From a virus: a DNA stretch of 59,504 nt. The stretch is from positions 1-59,504 of the IMG/VR virus record IMGVR_UViG_3300050021_000174, one strand, 5' to 3'. Of the stretch, positions 1 to 7,268 are shown one piece after another; the first letter of the stretch is position 1; each line of letters begins with the position of its first letter. Made by a program: the position numbers and the translations under genes. The notes beneath the pieces were generated by a model. It was given only the letters and a program-made list of their open reading frames with translations. It had not been told where the DNA came from and did no database searches.

Positions 1-127
1 CCTAATACCTCCCGTGTCTTGCGTTCTGCTGTATCTGAAAACGCTCGCTGTCAATGTCCGTTAGCGCCCGATCCCTCTCGCGCCGATATTCATTGGCCCT
101 GTCTTGCTCATGCTGCCGGTACATATC
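1..127. repeat. Terminal direct repeat of the contig (circular assembly overlap)
   Basis: The first 127 bases are identical to bases 59378-59504. A repeat of exactly 127 bases equals the largest k-mer used by common de Bruijn assemblers, so this is more likely an assembly overlap of a circular or circularly permuted genome than a biological terminal repeat. It lies inside the 3' part of the gene at 2-400. Removing one copy gives a genome of about 59,377 bp. Confidence 0.9.
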
Positions 128-400
128 GTCTCTTGCACTATCGACAGCCTGATGGTGCTCAAAAGAATCGGAGCCGCGTTCAAGATCGTCACTGACCCGG
201 TGATCGACTCTACCTAAAGGCTGAGTATGGGAACAACCACAGTCGCAGCCAGAGACAGACACCCACGGTCCATGCCACGGCGAATTAGGGTCTTTGGCAG
301 TATCTTCATCTACCAACTGACCGAAGCTCTTCTCACCATGAGACACCGCAGGTACACAGAACAGAAACATCGTTGCCAGAATACAGAATAGAATCTTCAT
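2..400 (-). CDS. Small secreted protein, charged coiled-coil C-terminus
   Basis: Predicted 132-residue protein. I take the ATG at 400 because it opens a clear signal peptide (MKILFCILATMFLFC followed by a VSHG/E boundary); a longer reading frame exists upstream but lacks such a leader. A Cys-rich stretch (GCDCGC, about residues 50-55) follows, then an Arg/Asp/Glu-rich half with repeated RERDR-type heptads. It would act in the periplasm or envelope. It is the last gene of the leftward block that wraps around the contig junction, and its TAG ends one base from the solitary IS right end. Family not recognised; a lysis-linked or superinfection role is only a guess from the signal peptide. Confidence 0.6.
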   Translation of the reverse strand: MKILFCILATMFLFCVPAVSHGEKSFGQLVDEDTAKDPNSPWHGPWVSVSGCDCGCSHTQPLGRVDHRVSDDLERGSDSFEHHQAVDSARDDMYRQHEQDRANEYRRERDRALTDIDSERFQIQQNARHGRY

Positions 401-401
401 C

Positions 402-698
402 TCACTTTCCCCCCTCAACCCATGTGATTCCACGTAGCCTCAAAAAACGCTTCCAACTCTCTATGGCGGAATCTGATTCGCCAAGTTGCTTTTTTAGGTG
501 CTCAATCATATCGAGGCAGACGTTCTTAGAGAACCCGCCCAACGGTCCCGTCTCGTGCCAATCAAGCCGGTCCTGAGTTTTTCTTAGGTTGTTCTCCATA
601 CTGTCCAAAGCTATTTCGAGGCCATGGATGCGTTCGTTGAGCTGCGCCCTCGTCTTCTTTTTGAGAACCCGGTTCATAAACCATTCGTACGGTTTCAT
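402..698 (-). CDS. Hypothetical coiled-coil protein
   Basis: 98 residues. The ATG lies one base beyond the stop of the upstream ribbon-helix-helix gene (TGA-G-ATG), so the two are translationally coupled. Residues 15-50 form an amphipathic, Leu/Arg-rich helix, and the rest is rich in Lys, Glu and Trp. No catalytic motif or membrane segment is visible. Downstream is the secreted-protein gene. Function unknown. Confidence 0.6.
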   Translation of the reverse strand: MKPYEWFMNRVLKKKTRAQLNERIHGLEIALDSMENNLRKTQDRLDWHETGPLGGFSKNVCLDMIEHLKKQLGESDSAIESWKRFLRLRGITWVEGGK

Positions 699-699
699 C

Positions 700-858
700 T
701 CAATCTCCCTTCCCCAATTCCTTCATCTTGTCTCGTACCCGGAGATAACCGTCTATCGCCCTTCGGATGTGTTCGGAAACCGAAAGGCCATCAGCCGCCT
801 TTAACTCACGCAGCTTTTGATACTCATTCTCAGTTAAGAATAATGCGATTTGTCTCAT
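700..858 (-). CDS. Ribbon-helix-helix (CopG/Arc-like) DNA-binding protein
   Basis: A 52-residue protein beginning MRQIALFLTENEYQKLRE. The short N-terminal strand (IALFLT), helix, and SVSEHIRRAIDGYL helix match the ribbon-helix-helix fold of CopG/Arc/MetJ repressors, which bind DNA as dimers through the strand. It starts the leftward operon 858-400 and faces the divergent winged-helix gene at 1038, so it probably binds the intergenic region 859-1037. Specific targets are not known. Confidence 0.7.
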   Translation of the reverse strand: MRQIALFLTENEYQKLRELKAADGLSVSEHIRRAIDGYLRVRDKMKELGKGD

Positions 859-957
859 AGTTAAAATCATTATACGCTTTCTATATGCGATGGCAATAAC
901 TTTCTTTACCCCCTTGTAAATAATTTTGAATGCGGATATTGTGGAAGGGAATCTTAG

Positions 958-1007
958 CCCGGTGGTCGCTCCCGTAAGAGGGGGGTGCCCAATCGCCCCC
1001 CGCCGGG
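958..1007 (+). ncRNA. Structured 5' leader RNA (three-way junction, C4-like candidate)
   Basis: In the divergent gap 859-1037 the + strand folds into a closed three-way junction. The outer stem is CCCGG (958-962) with CCGGG (1003-1007). One arm is CTC/GAG around CCGTAA (969-980). The other is a G/C stem of about seven pairs, 981-987 with 994-1000, with one T.G pair and loop CCCAAT. GTTCAA follows directly. The shape and the CGTAA loop recall the phage C4 antisense RNA family, but I cannot run a covariance search. The rest of 859-1037 is AT-rich promoter DNA for both directions. Confidence 0.35.
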
Positions 1008-1037
1008 TTCAACTCTTAAAGCTCATTGGGGAGCAAT

Positions 1038-1358
1038 ATGAAAAAAAGACCATCAGATAAAGCGTACTTCAAAACTCGCCACAACGTAGTAGATGCAAAC
1101 AAATTCAGAGCACTGCCCACATCAGCTCAATGCCTATACTTCCACCTAACCCGCCTGCAAAACTGGTACTGCAACGGTAAACCCGGAACATTCGAGCAGC
1201 GGGACTGGCAACTCATTGTCGAAACCGGGCTCCCCGAACGCACCATCCAACGCGGCAAAAAAGAATTGATCGAGAAGGGCTTTATCAAAACTAACCGGCA
1301 AGGGCCGAAAGGCCCGACCGTCTACACCGTGCTCACTCCAATGGAGGGGAAAAGATGA
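1038..1358 (+). CDS. Winged-helix DNA-binding protein (replication-initiator-like)
   Basis: 106 residues from the ATG at 1038, chosen over an upstream in-frame TTG because GGGGAG sits seven bases before it. The order 'FRALPTSAQCLYFHLTRLQN' helix, a GLPERTIQRGKKELIEKGFIK recognition helix and wing, and a YTVLTP end fit the winged-helix domain found in plasmid/phage replication initiators and helix-turn-helix adaptors. A related domain is encoded at 16144-16479. The stop overlaps the start of the ParB-methyltransferase gene (ATGA), so the pair forms one unit. Likely a regulator or replication accessory protein; exact role unknown. Confidence 0.6.
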   Translation: MKKRPSDKAYFKTRHNVVDANKFRALPTSAQCLYFHLTRLQNWYCNGKPGTFEQRDWQLIVETGLPERTIQRGKKELIEKGFIKTNRQGPKGPTVYTVLTPMEGKR

Positions 1359-2614
1359 ATGAAACAAGAGCGGTATCAGAAATAATTTATCGAGAGGACC
1401 TTTACCCACGTTCACTTACAAACCCTGAAAGGGTCCAGGCATATTCTGAAAACTTGGAGATACTACCGCCCGTTGAAGTCAATCAGCACAATATCCTAAT
1501 CGACGGTTGGCACCGATGGACCGGATACAAAAAAAAAGAAATCGAAAGAATCCCGGTAATAGTCACTCAAACGGCCACAGAACAAGAGATTTTATTTTTA
1601 GCGATTCAACGCAACAGCACTCATGGCTTGCAGTTGTCGCAGGCAGATAAACAAGACAAGGCAAGATCCCTCTACCATGCCGCGCCGGTTCGAGAGAGGC
1701 AAGAGTTCAAGAAAAAACTGGCAGGGCTTTTATCGGTAACGGAACGAACTATAAATTCCTGGTTGTCGCGTATCGACAAAGACACCAAGGAAGCACTCAA
1801 AACGAGAATTTTCGATATGTGGCTCGCCTGCTACACTCAGCAGGAAATCGCAGATGAGATCGGAATACCGCAACAAACAGTCAGTGACGAAATAGGGAAG
1901 TTTACCGAAAATGGAAACCTTTCCAAATCCGGTAAAATCCTCTTCCAAGATGACTTCGAACACCCGTTCTTCAACGTATGGAAAGTGCAGGATAAATCAA
2001 ACAAGGTCAATCACTTCGGCAACACCGAAGCGCGTTGGCTGGAAAATCTGCTCTACCTGTATACAAACCCTTTCGACATTGTAGTTGACCCCTTTGCCGG
2101 AGGCGCTTCAACTATCGACATCTGTAAAAAACGCGGTCGCAGATACTATGTGAGCGACCGGAAACCAATCGTAGAACGCGAAAAAGAAATCCGGCTTTGG
2201 GACGTGACCGAAGGTTTGCCGCCCATTCCAAGATGGCAGGACGTTAAACTCGTCTATCTCGATCCACCGTATTGGAAACAAGCAGAAGGAAAGTACAGCA
2301 AAGACCCCACGGACTATGCGAATATGACACTCGAACAGTTCAATAAAAATCTGTCTGAACTTATTCACTCCTTTGCAAAAAAGCTTGCCGGAGCATACAT
2401 CGCGCTCATCATCCAACCTACCCAATGGAATGCACCCAACAGGGAGTACACCGACCATGCCGCCGATATGATCCGATCCATTAAACTTCCAATCCACATG
2501 CGCTTCCAATGCCCCTACGAAAGTCAACAAGCCAACGCGCAGATGATGGACTGGAGCAAAAAAAACAAAATCCCGCTGGTTCTTTCACGGGAACTTATCG
2601 TTTGGAGGGTCTAA
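1355..2614 (+). CDS. ParB-domain / HTH / DNA methyltransferase fusion
   Basis: 419 residues. Residues about 10-95 form a ParB/Srx-type nuclease-like domain with the signature IDGWHR (49-54). Residues 120-185 contain helix-turn-helix segments (TQQEIADEIGIPQQTVSDEI). Residues 200-419 are an amino-methyltransferase with motif I-like DPFAGG (245-250) and catalytic DPPY (303-306), which methylates adenine N6 or cytosine N4 using S-adenosylmethionine. Such ParB-methylase fusions occur in phages and are thought to protect phage DNA or mark regulatory sites. The gene overlaps its upstream neighbour by 4 bases and its downstream neighbour by 1 (TAATG), implying coupled translation. Methyl specificity cannot be told from the sequence. 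Confidence 0.85.
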   Translation: MNETRAVSEIIYREDLYPRSLTNPERVQAYSENLEILPPVEVNQHNILIDGWHRWTGYKKKEIERIPVIVTQTATEQEILFLAIQRNSTHGLQLSQADKQDKARSLYHAAPVRERQEFKKKLAGLLSVTERTINSWLSRIDKDTKEALKTRIFDMWLACYTQQEIADEIGIPQQTVSDEIGKFTENGNLSKSGKILFQDDFEHPFFNVWKVQDKSNKVNHFGNTEARWLENLLYLYTNPFDIVVDPFAGGASTIDICKKRGRRYYVSDRKPIVEREKEIRLWDVTEGLPPIPRWQDVKLVYLDPPYWKQAEGKYSKDPTDYANMTLEQFNKNLSELIHSFAKKLAGAYIALIIQPTQWNAPNREYTDHAADMIRSIKLPIHMRFQCPYESQQANAQMMDWSKKNKIPLVLSRELIVWRV

Positions 2615-3072
2615 TGCCGCAAGAAGAAATCTACGGAAAACGAGATAGGACGTACTCGGATTGGCATCGGCGGAACTCCACACGCCGGTATATCGGGATA
2701 GAAAAGGCACAACTCCTGACTATGATCGACCTCGATGCTTCGGTTTATGTCGAGTACGACGATGGAACCAAGGAACCGCTTGCGCTTATTGAAACTGCAA
2801 TGGACATCGGGCAGTCGTTCAAGTCAGCAACCGTAACTCTTAAACTGGCTCAGCGAGCCAATTTGCCATGCTTTGTTCTACTCTACAAAAAGACGGCATC
2901 AATCCCGCCAGATATTGAACGGTTCAGGGCCAAAAGACTGCATCCCAAAATAGAGAAGGAATGGAGAATCCTCACACCCGAAGAGTGGTGCAAAACCTTA
3001 TTGGCCCTTCGTAAGTGGCAATGTTCCAAGCTCGATCAAGAGTGGGAAACCCAAACCGCTGTCCCGCCATAA
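2614..3072 (+). CDS. Uncharacterised phage protein, partner of the ParB-methyltransferase
   Basis: 152 residues, starting at the ATG that overlaps the methyltransferase stop (TAATG). The core has TMIDLDASVYVEYDDG, then PLALIETAMDIG, then a hydrophobic strand CFVLLYKK. This alternation of acidic strands with helices looks alpha/beta and could be nuclease-like, but a complete PD-(D/E)XK pattern is not clear. The C-terminus is Trp-rich (EWRILTPEEWCKTLLALRKW). Its tight coupling to a DNA methyltransferase suggests a DNA-related role. No family name is certain. Confidence 0.6.
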   Translation: MPQEEIYGKRDRTYSDWHRRNSTRRYIGIEKAQLLTMIDLDASVYVEYDDGTKEPLALIETAMDIGQSFKSATVTLKLAQRANLPCFVLLYKKTASIPPDIERFRAKRLHPKIEKEWRILTPEEWCKTLLALRKWQCSKLDQEWETQTAVPP

Positions 3073-3393
3073 TGGCGTATCAGAACCCATTCCTGTCCCG
3101 CCACTTTTGAGGTGACAAAAAGGGGGGTACTTAATAAGAAAGAAGTTTATAAGAAGGGATGTAAAACCCCCACAAGAAAATCTATCCTGAAAATCTCACA
3201 AGTTGCCGGAGGCAGGCACGATACCCACCCCGGCCTCCCGGTAGCCCCCCGGTGGGGTCTCCCCAGAGAAAGAATGCCTATACCATGGGGGCCGTCTCTA
3301 TGGGGACGGGTATCCATAGGGGGAATCTCCACCCCATGGGGACATGCTGGACATCCTCTCGGTTGGGTGAGAACAACAAACGACCGTATGATA
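3073..3393. other. Convergent intergenic region with repeated CCATGGGG motifs (possible pac/terS-adjacent site)
   Basis: About 320 bp with no convincing gene between the rightward gene ending at 3072 and the 3' end of terS. From 3230 to 3360 it becomes rich in C4-5/G4-5 blocks: CCCCGGTGGGG near 3245, CCATGGGGG near 3293, TATGGGGACGGG near 3300, ATAGGGGG near 3316 and the perfect palindrome CCCCATGGGG near 3331. These form overlapping inverted and direct repeats. Packaging sites often lie in or beside terS, so a pac role is possible, but bidirectional termination is an alternative. Confidence 0.4.
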
Positions 3394-4032
3394 TTAATCT
3401 GTGTTTGGGTCTGTCTTGGAGGGTACTGCGGGGCCTAGACTGGTACACCGTAAGGCTTTGCTGGCTTCGGCTGCTCTCTTAGTTCCTTCAGCCATACGTG
3501 CTACAAGCTCGACACTGCCAGATACTTCCACCTGCTGCTTGTCTGCATACTTCCGAGGATTGAACTTGGCAGCCAACCACTGGCGGCCACCTATTCGGAG
3601 ACGCGACCGATCTACATTGTCGTAGGTTTCGTGGGAGACAACACCCTTCCACTCCTTCGTCTTAGTGCTCGTATGCTCAGTGTCGGCTATTTCAATGGTT
3701 TCTTCGGCCAGAAGCTCGGCCTGGGCTTCCCGTGCCTTCCGGTATTGCTCCGTGAACCAAGGATCTACCTCTTCCACCACCCAGAACAGTGCAGTTGATG
3801 GTGCTATTCCCAAGTCTTTGCATATCCGCCTTAGACTGGGTTTATCGTCATCGGTCAGTCTTCGGCATAATTCGGCTGCAACGGCCTGGTCGTAATTGCT
3901 TTTCGGTCCTGGTCCTGGCAGGACTTTACCGGTTATGGGGTCGTGTGGGAGATTGGGTGTTGTATCGAGGGTATGACCTGGGAGGAATCTTCCGGTATCG
4001 GGATCTCGATCCAGGTTGGTTTGTTGGTCCAT
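3394..4032 (-). CDS. terS: Terminase small subunit
   Basis: 212 residues from the ATG at 4032, preceded by GGAG nine bases upstream; a longer frame from a TTG at 4071 has no such site. After a Pro/Gly-rich N-terminus comes a helix-turn-helix (LRRICKDLGIAPSTALFWV), then WFTEQYRKAREAQAELLAEE, then the DRSRLRIGGRQWLAAKFNPRKY block typical of Sf6/P22-like small terminases. It recognises the packaging start and recruits TerL. Unusually, it lies far from terL (49176-50735), on the other side of the contig junction and among early genes. Next to it are the G/C repeats at 3230-3360. Confidence 0.85.
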   Translation of the reverse strand: MDQQTNLDRDPDTGRFLPGHTLDTTPNLPHDPITGKVLPGPGPKSNYDQAVAAELCRRLTDDDKPSLRRICKDLGIAPSTALFWVVEEVDPWFTEQYRKAREAQAELLAEETIEIADTEHTSTKTKEWKGVVSHETYDNVDRSRLRIGGRQWLAAKFNPRKYADKQQVEVSGSVELVARMAEGTKRAAEASKALRCTSLGPAVPSKTDPNTD

Positions 4033-4409
4033 GGGATTACTCCGGGACGTGTTGGGGTATAGGTTGAGCAATAATAATGGGTTACAGGGCCATTGTAGGG
4101 CTTTGTTTTTTAGTAGTCAAGTGTCTCAGTGAGACAGTATTGCGGAAATATCGTTAAAAGCGTTTTGGGTGGCTGTTAATTGGCTTGCGTGGCCGATTTG
4201 AAATTATTTTTGATGTGATAGTAAAAAAAGACTTGACAATCAATTTCATCGGCTCTATCTTGCAAATCAACAAGGCAACATTCTTTGAAAACATGAAGCT
4301 GGACCGAAACCGGACAACGTAAGATACCGGGGCCTTGGCAACTAAAGCCGGGACAGCGAGAAAGAAAGCGACTCAGAACAGGATAGAGGGCAGAAGGGGA
4401 GTAACTATC
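4033..4409. other. Divergent intergenic region and long leader
   Basis: 377 bp between terS and the small rightward gene at 4410. It is AT-rich near 4120-4235 and contains one strong rightward promoter (4234-4262). The 147-base leader that follows can form a stem around CCGG...CCGG near 4338-4365 and has no open reading frame with a good ribosome site. Nothing else is recognised in it. Confidence 0.5.
4234..4262 (+). promoter_or_regulatory. Sigma70-type promoter for the rightward small-gene cluster
   Basis: TTGACA at 4234-4239, a 17-base spacer and TATCTT at 4257-4262. The -35 is perfect and the -10 differs at two positions. Transcription would begin near 4270 and read the cluster 4410-5931, which ends at a terminator at 5939-5969. 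Confidence 0.75.
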
Positions 4410-4673
4410 ATGGCGTATTCACCTAACAATGAGATCGAGAGGGCACTGGGCGGATTTCGACACAAAGAGACAAAGGCACAATTCGAATATAGGGATAACG
4501 ATACCGGGATGTTTCCGGAATTCCCGCACCAGGTCTATCTCACCAATGGGGAAATGAGATTTGCGCGAATAATGAAAACCGTGGCGGTTGTTGTGGTGGA
4601 TGAGGAAGAGTATGGATTAATCATAGAAAAGTGGCCCATTAAAACGTTGTGGGCGAGGGAAAACCTATCTTAG
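4410..4673 (+). CDS. Small hypothetical protein
   Basis: 87 residues from the ATG at 4410 (GGGGAG ten bases before). The upstream in-frame TTG at 4335 would add a basic tail but has no ribosome site. The protein reads as a small beta-rich domain (FRHKETKAQFEYRDN, QVYLTNGEMRFARI, VAVVVVDEEEYGLII) resembling short Hfq/SM-like barrels in its strand pattern; this resemblance is weak. It is the first gene of the early rightward cluster. Function unknown. Confidence 0.6.
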   Translation: MAYSPNNEIERALGGFRHKETKAQFEYRDNDTGMFPEFPHQVYLTNGEMRFARIMKTVAVVVVDEEEYGLIIEKWPIKTLWARENLS

Positions 4674-4761
4674 CTAATCAATTCAATCCGCCCTCTACCA
4701 TGTTCTGAGCGCAAACCGATAGGGACTGTAGAGCGGGTCACAATATGGAAGGGATACAATC

Positions 4762-4971
4762 ATGCAGACGGCAGTGGATAACGTAAAGGCATCAGCACGG
4801 AAGACGGCTTTCGGGTACGTTGGCCGGATCACAGTTTTTGGGGACAAGCGGCGGTTGTGGAGTAGGTCAACGCTGATCACTCGGCAAAGCAGGGGTGACG
4901 CACTCCATGATGCAAGAATACTTGCCATTGATACGATCATTCAAAACGTAGTTGAGGTTCAGTGGGCTTAA
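4762..4971 (+). CDS. Small hypothetical basic protein
   Basis: 69 residues, start chosen at an ATG preceded by GGAAGGGA. The sequence is rich in Arg and Lys in its middle (FGDKRRLWSRSTLITRQSRGDALHDAR) and ends in a hydrophobic helix. No family is recognised. It sits between two other short genes in the same direction and may be an early host-takeover or nucleic-acid-binding protein. Confidence 0.45.
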   Translation: MQTAVDNVKASARKTAFGYVGRITVFGDKRRLWSRSTLITRQSRGDALHDARILAIDTIIQNVVEVQWA

Positions 4972-5057
4972 CATTTAGCCGCGGCCCGCTGTATAGTCTC
5001 TATCGAACCGGGGGACCGATCCCGGATGATGGGCTTGGGATGAAGAAAGGGGAGAAT

Positions 5058-5174
5058 ATGAAAAGAACTGAGATTACTGGCATTATTAGAGATTGTGGCA
5101 AATTGGTAGCGACCTGCTCACATTGCGGCCGCACGGTTGCGGTAGAGGCGAAAGAGGGCAAAAATGGTGTTTAG
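5058..5174 (+). CDS. Very small zinc-ribbon-like protein
   Basis: 38 residues starting MKRTEITGIIRDCGKL with AGGGGAG seven bases before the ATG. It holds one CSHCG knuckle and a further Cys at position 13, so it may bind zinc alone or as a dimer. Short genes with strong ribosome sites are typical of this cluster. Function unknown. Confidence 0.5.
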   Translation: MKRTEITGIIRDCGKLVATCSHCGRTVAVEAKEGKNGV

Positions 5175-5251
5175 GGACGCTCATGCTCATTGTGTGTGTC
5201 AAGGCAGGGCAAACTAACATCAGTAGCCTACGGGCCGAAAGGGGCATAATC

Positions 5252-5413
5252 ATGGCAGAACCAAAGAAGGCAACGGCAATAATCCTGCGGGGTATAGACC
5301 CGGAGATGTGGACTAAGTTTCGGGTTTTGTGCTTGCAAGCGGGCATCAGCGCACAGGCGAAGGTTGATGAGCTTATACGGCGCGAAGTTGAGCGCGCAGG
5401 AGGGAAACCATGA
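5252..5413 (+). CDS. Small ribbon-helix-helix-like protein
   Basis: 53 residues from the ATG at 5252. KATAIILRGIDPEMWTKFRVLC followed by GISAQAKVDELIRREVERAG has the strand-helix-helix order and spacing of the ribbon-helix-helix fold, similar in layout to the proteins at 700-858 and 5755-5931. It would bind DNA as a dimer. A very short frame (5410-5466) overlaps its stop by ATGA, but I cannot support it as a gene. Confidence 0.55.
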   Translation: MAEPKKATAIILRGIDPEMWTKFRVLCLQAGISAQAKVDELIRREVERAGGKP

Positions 5414-5516
5414 TCCAGTTACAGAAGGAACAGCGAATAACCGATCCTCGCCAGATGTGCATCTAACTAAACATTCAATCCCCGTGCCTCCGGGTGCGGG
5501 GAGAAGAGGGGAAGAA

Positions 5517-5735
5517 ATGAGCGAATCGGTAGAGTCTCTAAACCAGAGAGATAACGGCCTAAAAATAATGGGCTACTTACGCAAACACGAATGGAACACC
5601 AAGTCTGACATTGCTAGCGAATTGGGAATTGAAGAAGTTGATTTTGAGTTAGCACTACAACATCCGGTGTGTGCTGGCCGAGTTCGTACTGGGGTCCGTT
5701 CCGACAGCTACGGCCAAATAGTGATATGGCTATAA
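5517..5735 (+). CDS. Small winged-helix protein
   Basis: 72 residues from the ATG at 5517, preceded by GGGGAAG. LKIMGYLRKHEWNTKSDIASELGIEEVDFELALQ reads as a helix-turn-helix with a following wing (AGRVRTGVRSDSYGQIVIW). A GC hairpin (CCCCG...CGGGG, 5481-5502) lies just upstream and could modulate its translation. Probably an early transcription regulator; target unknown. Confidence 0.5.
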   Translation: MSESVESLNQRDNGLKIMGYLRKHEWNTKSDIASELGIEEVDFELALQHPVCAGRVRTGVRSDSYGQIVIWL

Positions 5736-5754
5736 TGAGCGAAGGAGGCCAAAA

Positions 5755-5931
5755 ATGACAAAACCGATTAACACCGGGTCAATATCGAACCTGCCGCCGG
5801 ACCTGTTGAGGCAGGTTAAACAGCATTTACTGAACCTTCCGCCGACCGACCACGTGAAGACTGTTTCAGGGTTCGTGATTGCTGCTCTGGAGGAGAAATT
5901 ACGGCGCGACTGGATAAGGCAAACGCCATGA
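5755..5931 (+). CDS. Small helical protein, RHH-like
   Basis: 58 residues, ATG at 5755 preceded by AAGGAGG, one of the best ribosome sites in the cluster. SISNLPPDLLRQVKQHLL then VKTVSGFVIAALEEKLRRDW suggests a strand followed by two helices, again near the ribbon-helix-helix layout. It is the last gene of the early cluster, eight bases before a terminator stem. Function unknown. Confidence 0.55.
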   Translation: MTKPINTGSISNLPPDLLRQVKQHLLNLPPTDHVKTVSGFVIAALEEKLRRDWIRQTP

Positions 5932-5938
5932 ACCTACT

Positions 5939-5969
5939 GCCCCTCTTCGTGAGGGGCTTTCCTCGTTTT
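5939..5969 (+). terminator. Rho-independent terminator
   Basis: A perfect 7-bp stem GCCCCTC/GAGGGGC (5939-5945 and 5951-5957) with loop TTCGT is followed by TTTCCTCGTTTT. It ends the rightward early cluster 4410-5931 and separates it from the convergent leftward block. 5970-6063 holds nothing else recognised. Confidence 0.8.
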
Positions 5970-6063
5970 AAGCGCCTCAATCCCTTGTTTCAGCTACCCG
6001 CCCGTGTCTCACTTCGTTTCTAATCCGAAGTGCCGGAATGGACCCCTTAACGCGATTTCTACG

Positions 6064-6456
6064 CTACTTTCCCGCCACCATCGGCCCCGCAATTTGCAGG
6101 AATCTCTTGAAGCTCCTTATTTCGTAGAAGAGATGGTCTAACCGAACCAGTTTCAGCCGGAATAGTTTCTGGTCTTCAGAAAGCCTACCCTTTGCGGCTT
6201 TTAGCTCGATCCATAACGTCATCCCATAGGGCATGGCTGCGAAAATGTCAGGTTGGCCCGGCCTGTTCCTGCCTCGCGAACGATCATGCACAAATGCTAT
6301 CGCATGGGAGTCCAGCCAGCTTTCAATTTTGAGCTGTAGGACGCTTTCTTTCTCCTTGTCGGGTTCTTCATCGTCTTTGTGGGGAAGTTTGGCCGCAGAC
6401 CTATCCTGACGACGCTGATGGTATTCTAAAAGCTGCTGTTCCGACCAATTAGCCAC
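6064..6456 (-). CDS. VRR-NUC domain nuclease
   Basis: 130 residues with a GTG start overlapping a GGAGGAGGGGG ribosome site. The C-terminal 85 residues match the VRR-NUC type of PD-(D/E)XK nuclease: VLQLKIESWLDSH (Glu helix), HDRSRGRNRPGQPDIFA (catalytic Asp in GQPDI), then WIELKAAKGRLSEDQ (Glu and Lys of ELK). Small phage VRR-NUC proteins are thought to cut branched DNA during recombination. The N-terminus is basic and charged. It is the last gene of the leftward replication block, followed by convergent genes. Confidence 0.85.
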   Translation of the reverse strand: MANWSEQQLLEYHQRRQDRSAAKLPHKDDEEPDKEKESVLQLKIESWLDSHAIAFVHDRSRGRNRPGQPDIFAAMPYGMTLWIELKAAKGRLSEDQKLFRLKLVRLDHLFYEIRSFKRFLQIAGPMVAGK

Positions 6457-6717
6457 TTATTCCCCCTCCTCCCCCAACTCCGGGAACCGGCTGATAGCGT
6501 TTTCCTTCCAGGCGGTGAGCTGGCGCAGGTCTTTTTCGAGTGTGTCACATTCAGTCAGCCGCCACGCAGCTAACCGTTGTGCTCCAATGAGTTCAGCCTT
6601 CAAATTTTCAATTTTCGCTCTAAGAAAGCACGGGTTCCACTCTTGCGCCTGCCGTTCGCCGGTTGCTCTTTTCGTATCCCATTCGTCTTTTTGTACTGGC
6701 TTCCCGTATTCGGTCAT
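6457..6717 (-). CDS. Hypothetical coiled-coil protein
   Basis: 86 residues; a long amphipathic helix (AKIENLKAELIGAQRLAAW, LEKDLRQLTAWKENA) ends in FPELGEEGE. The same last eight or so residues and the DNA under them recur, frameshifted, at 8554-8704, so the two genes are diverged paralogs. Its start overlaps the upstream gene by four bases and its stop abuts the nuclease gene. Function unknown. Confidence 0.55.
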   Translation of the reverse strand: MTEYGKPVQKDEWDTKRATGERQAQEWNPCFLRAKIENLKAELIGAQRLAAWRLTECDTLEKDLRQLTAWKENAISRFPELGEEGE

Positions 6718-7268
6718 GATTCCCCCTTAGCCCCCTGCTCCATTGCCCTGGCCTCGGCCTGGCCCTCTATGATCTCCTGCACCGCACTGTCGGCCCGTTT
6801 CGTTTGATACCGGCCATGCAATGCTTCGTCTTTGATTACACTGCGGAGTTTCTTGTTTGTAGCTTTCAACTCGGCAAGTTCAGCATCCAACTCATCACGA
6901 TTCTCTTTTGCCTGTGCGATTTCAGCCCTTGCAGCGTCCCGTTCTTTCGTAATGGCTTTAATCTCTGCTAGGCAAACTCTCAATGCATCAGCCAACTCAC
7001 CCGAAAATCGAACGGACTCATAAGCCATCCATTTAATGCGTTTCCAGCGTTCCTCGTCGGTGTCAATGGGAATGAGCACCGAGCCTGAAGGAGGTTGCAG
7101 TATCACAGCCGGTTTTTCGATAGAATACGACTCATCCGGCAGCTCTGCCGTGCATGACCGACAGTTCGAAAACATATCATTCTGCATGCCCACCGGTGCC
7201 TTGCTGGCGCGGATATTCCGGCACGATTCAACCGTTGTCTGTTTTTCGGTGTAAGGGCATTGCCACAT
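6714..7268 (-). CDS. Cys-containing coiled-coil protein
   Basis: 184 residues from the ATG at 7268, which overlaps the stop of the methyltransferase frame (TAATG). The N-terminus has paired cysteines (CPYTEKQTTVESCRNI and FSNCRSCTAE), suggesting one zinc site. Residues 70-150 form a charged coiled coil with many Glu, Ala and Lys heptads. It may bring proteins together on DNA; no family recognised. Confidence 0.5.
   Translation of the reverse strand: MWQCPYTEKQTTVESCRNIRASKAPVGMQNDMFSNCRSCTAELPDESYSIEKPAVILQPPSGSVLIPIDTDEERWKRIKWMAYESVRFSGELADALRVCLAEIKAITKERDAARAEIAQAKENRDELDAELAELKATNKKLRSVIKDEALHGRYQTKRADSAVQEIIEGQAEARAMEQGAKGES

Noticed and set aside
1-127. Biological short terminal repeat like that of T7 phages
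   Set aside because: The length equals a standard assembler k-mer and the start coincides with an IS boundary, so assembly overlap is more likely; real ends would need read-depth evidence.
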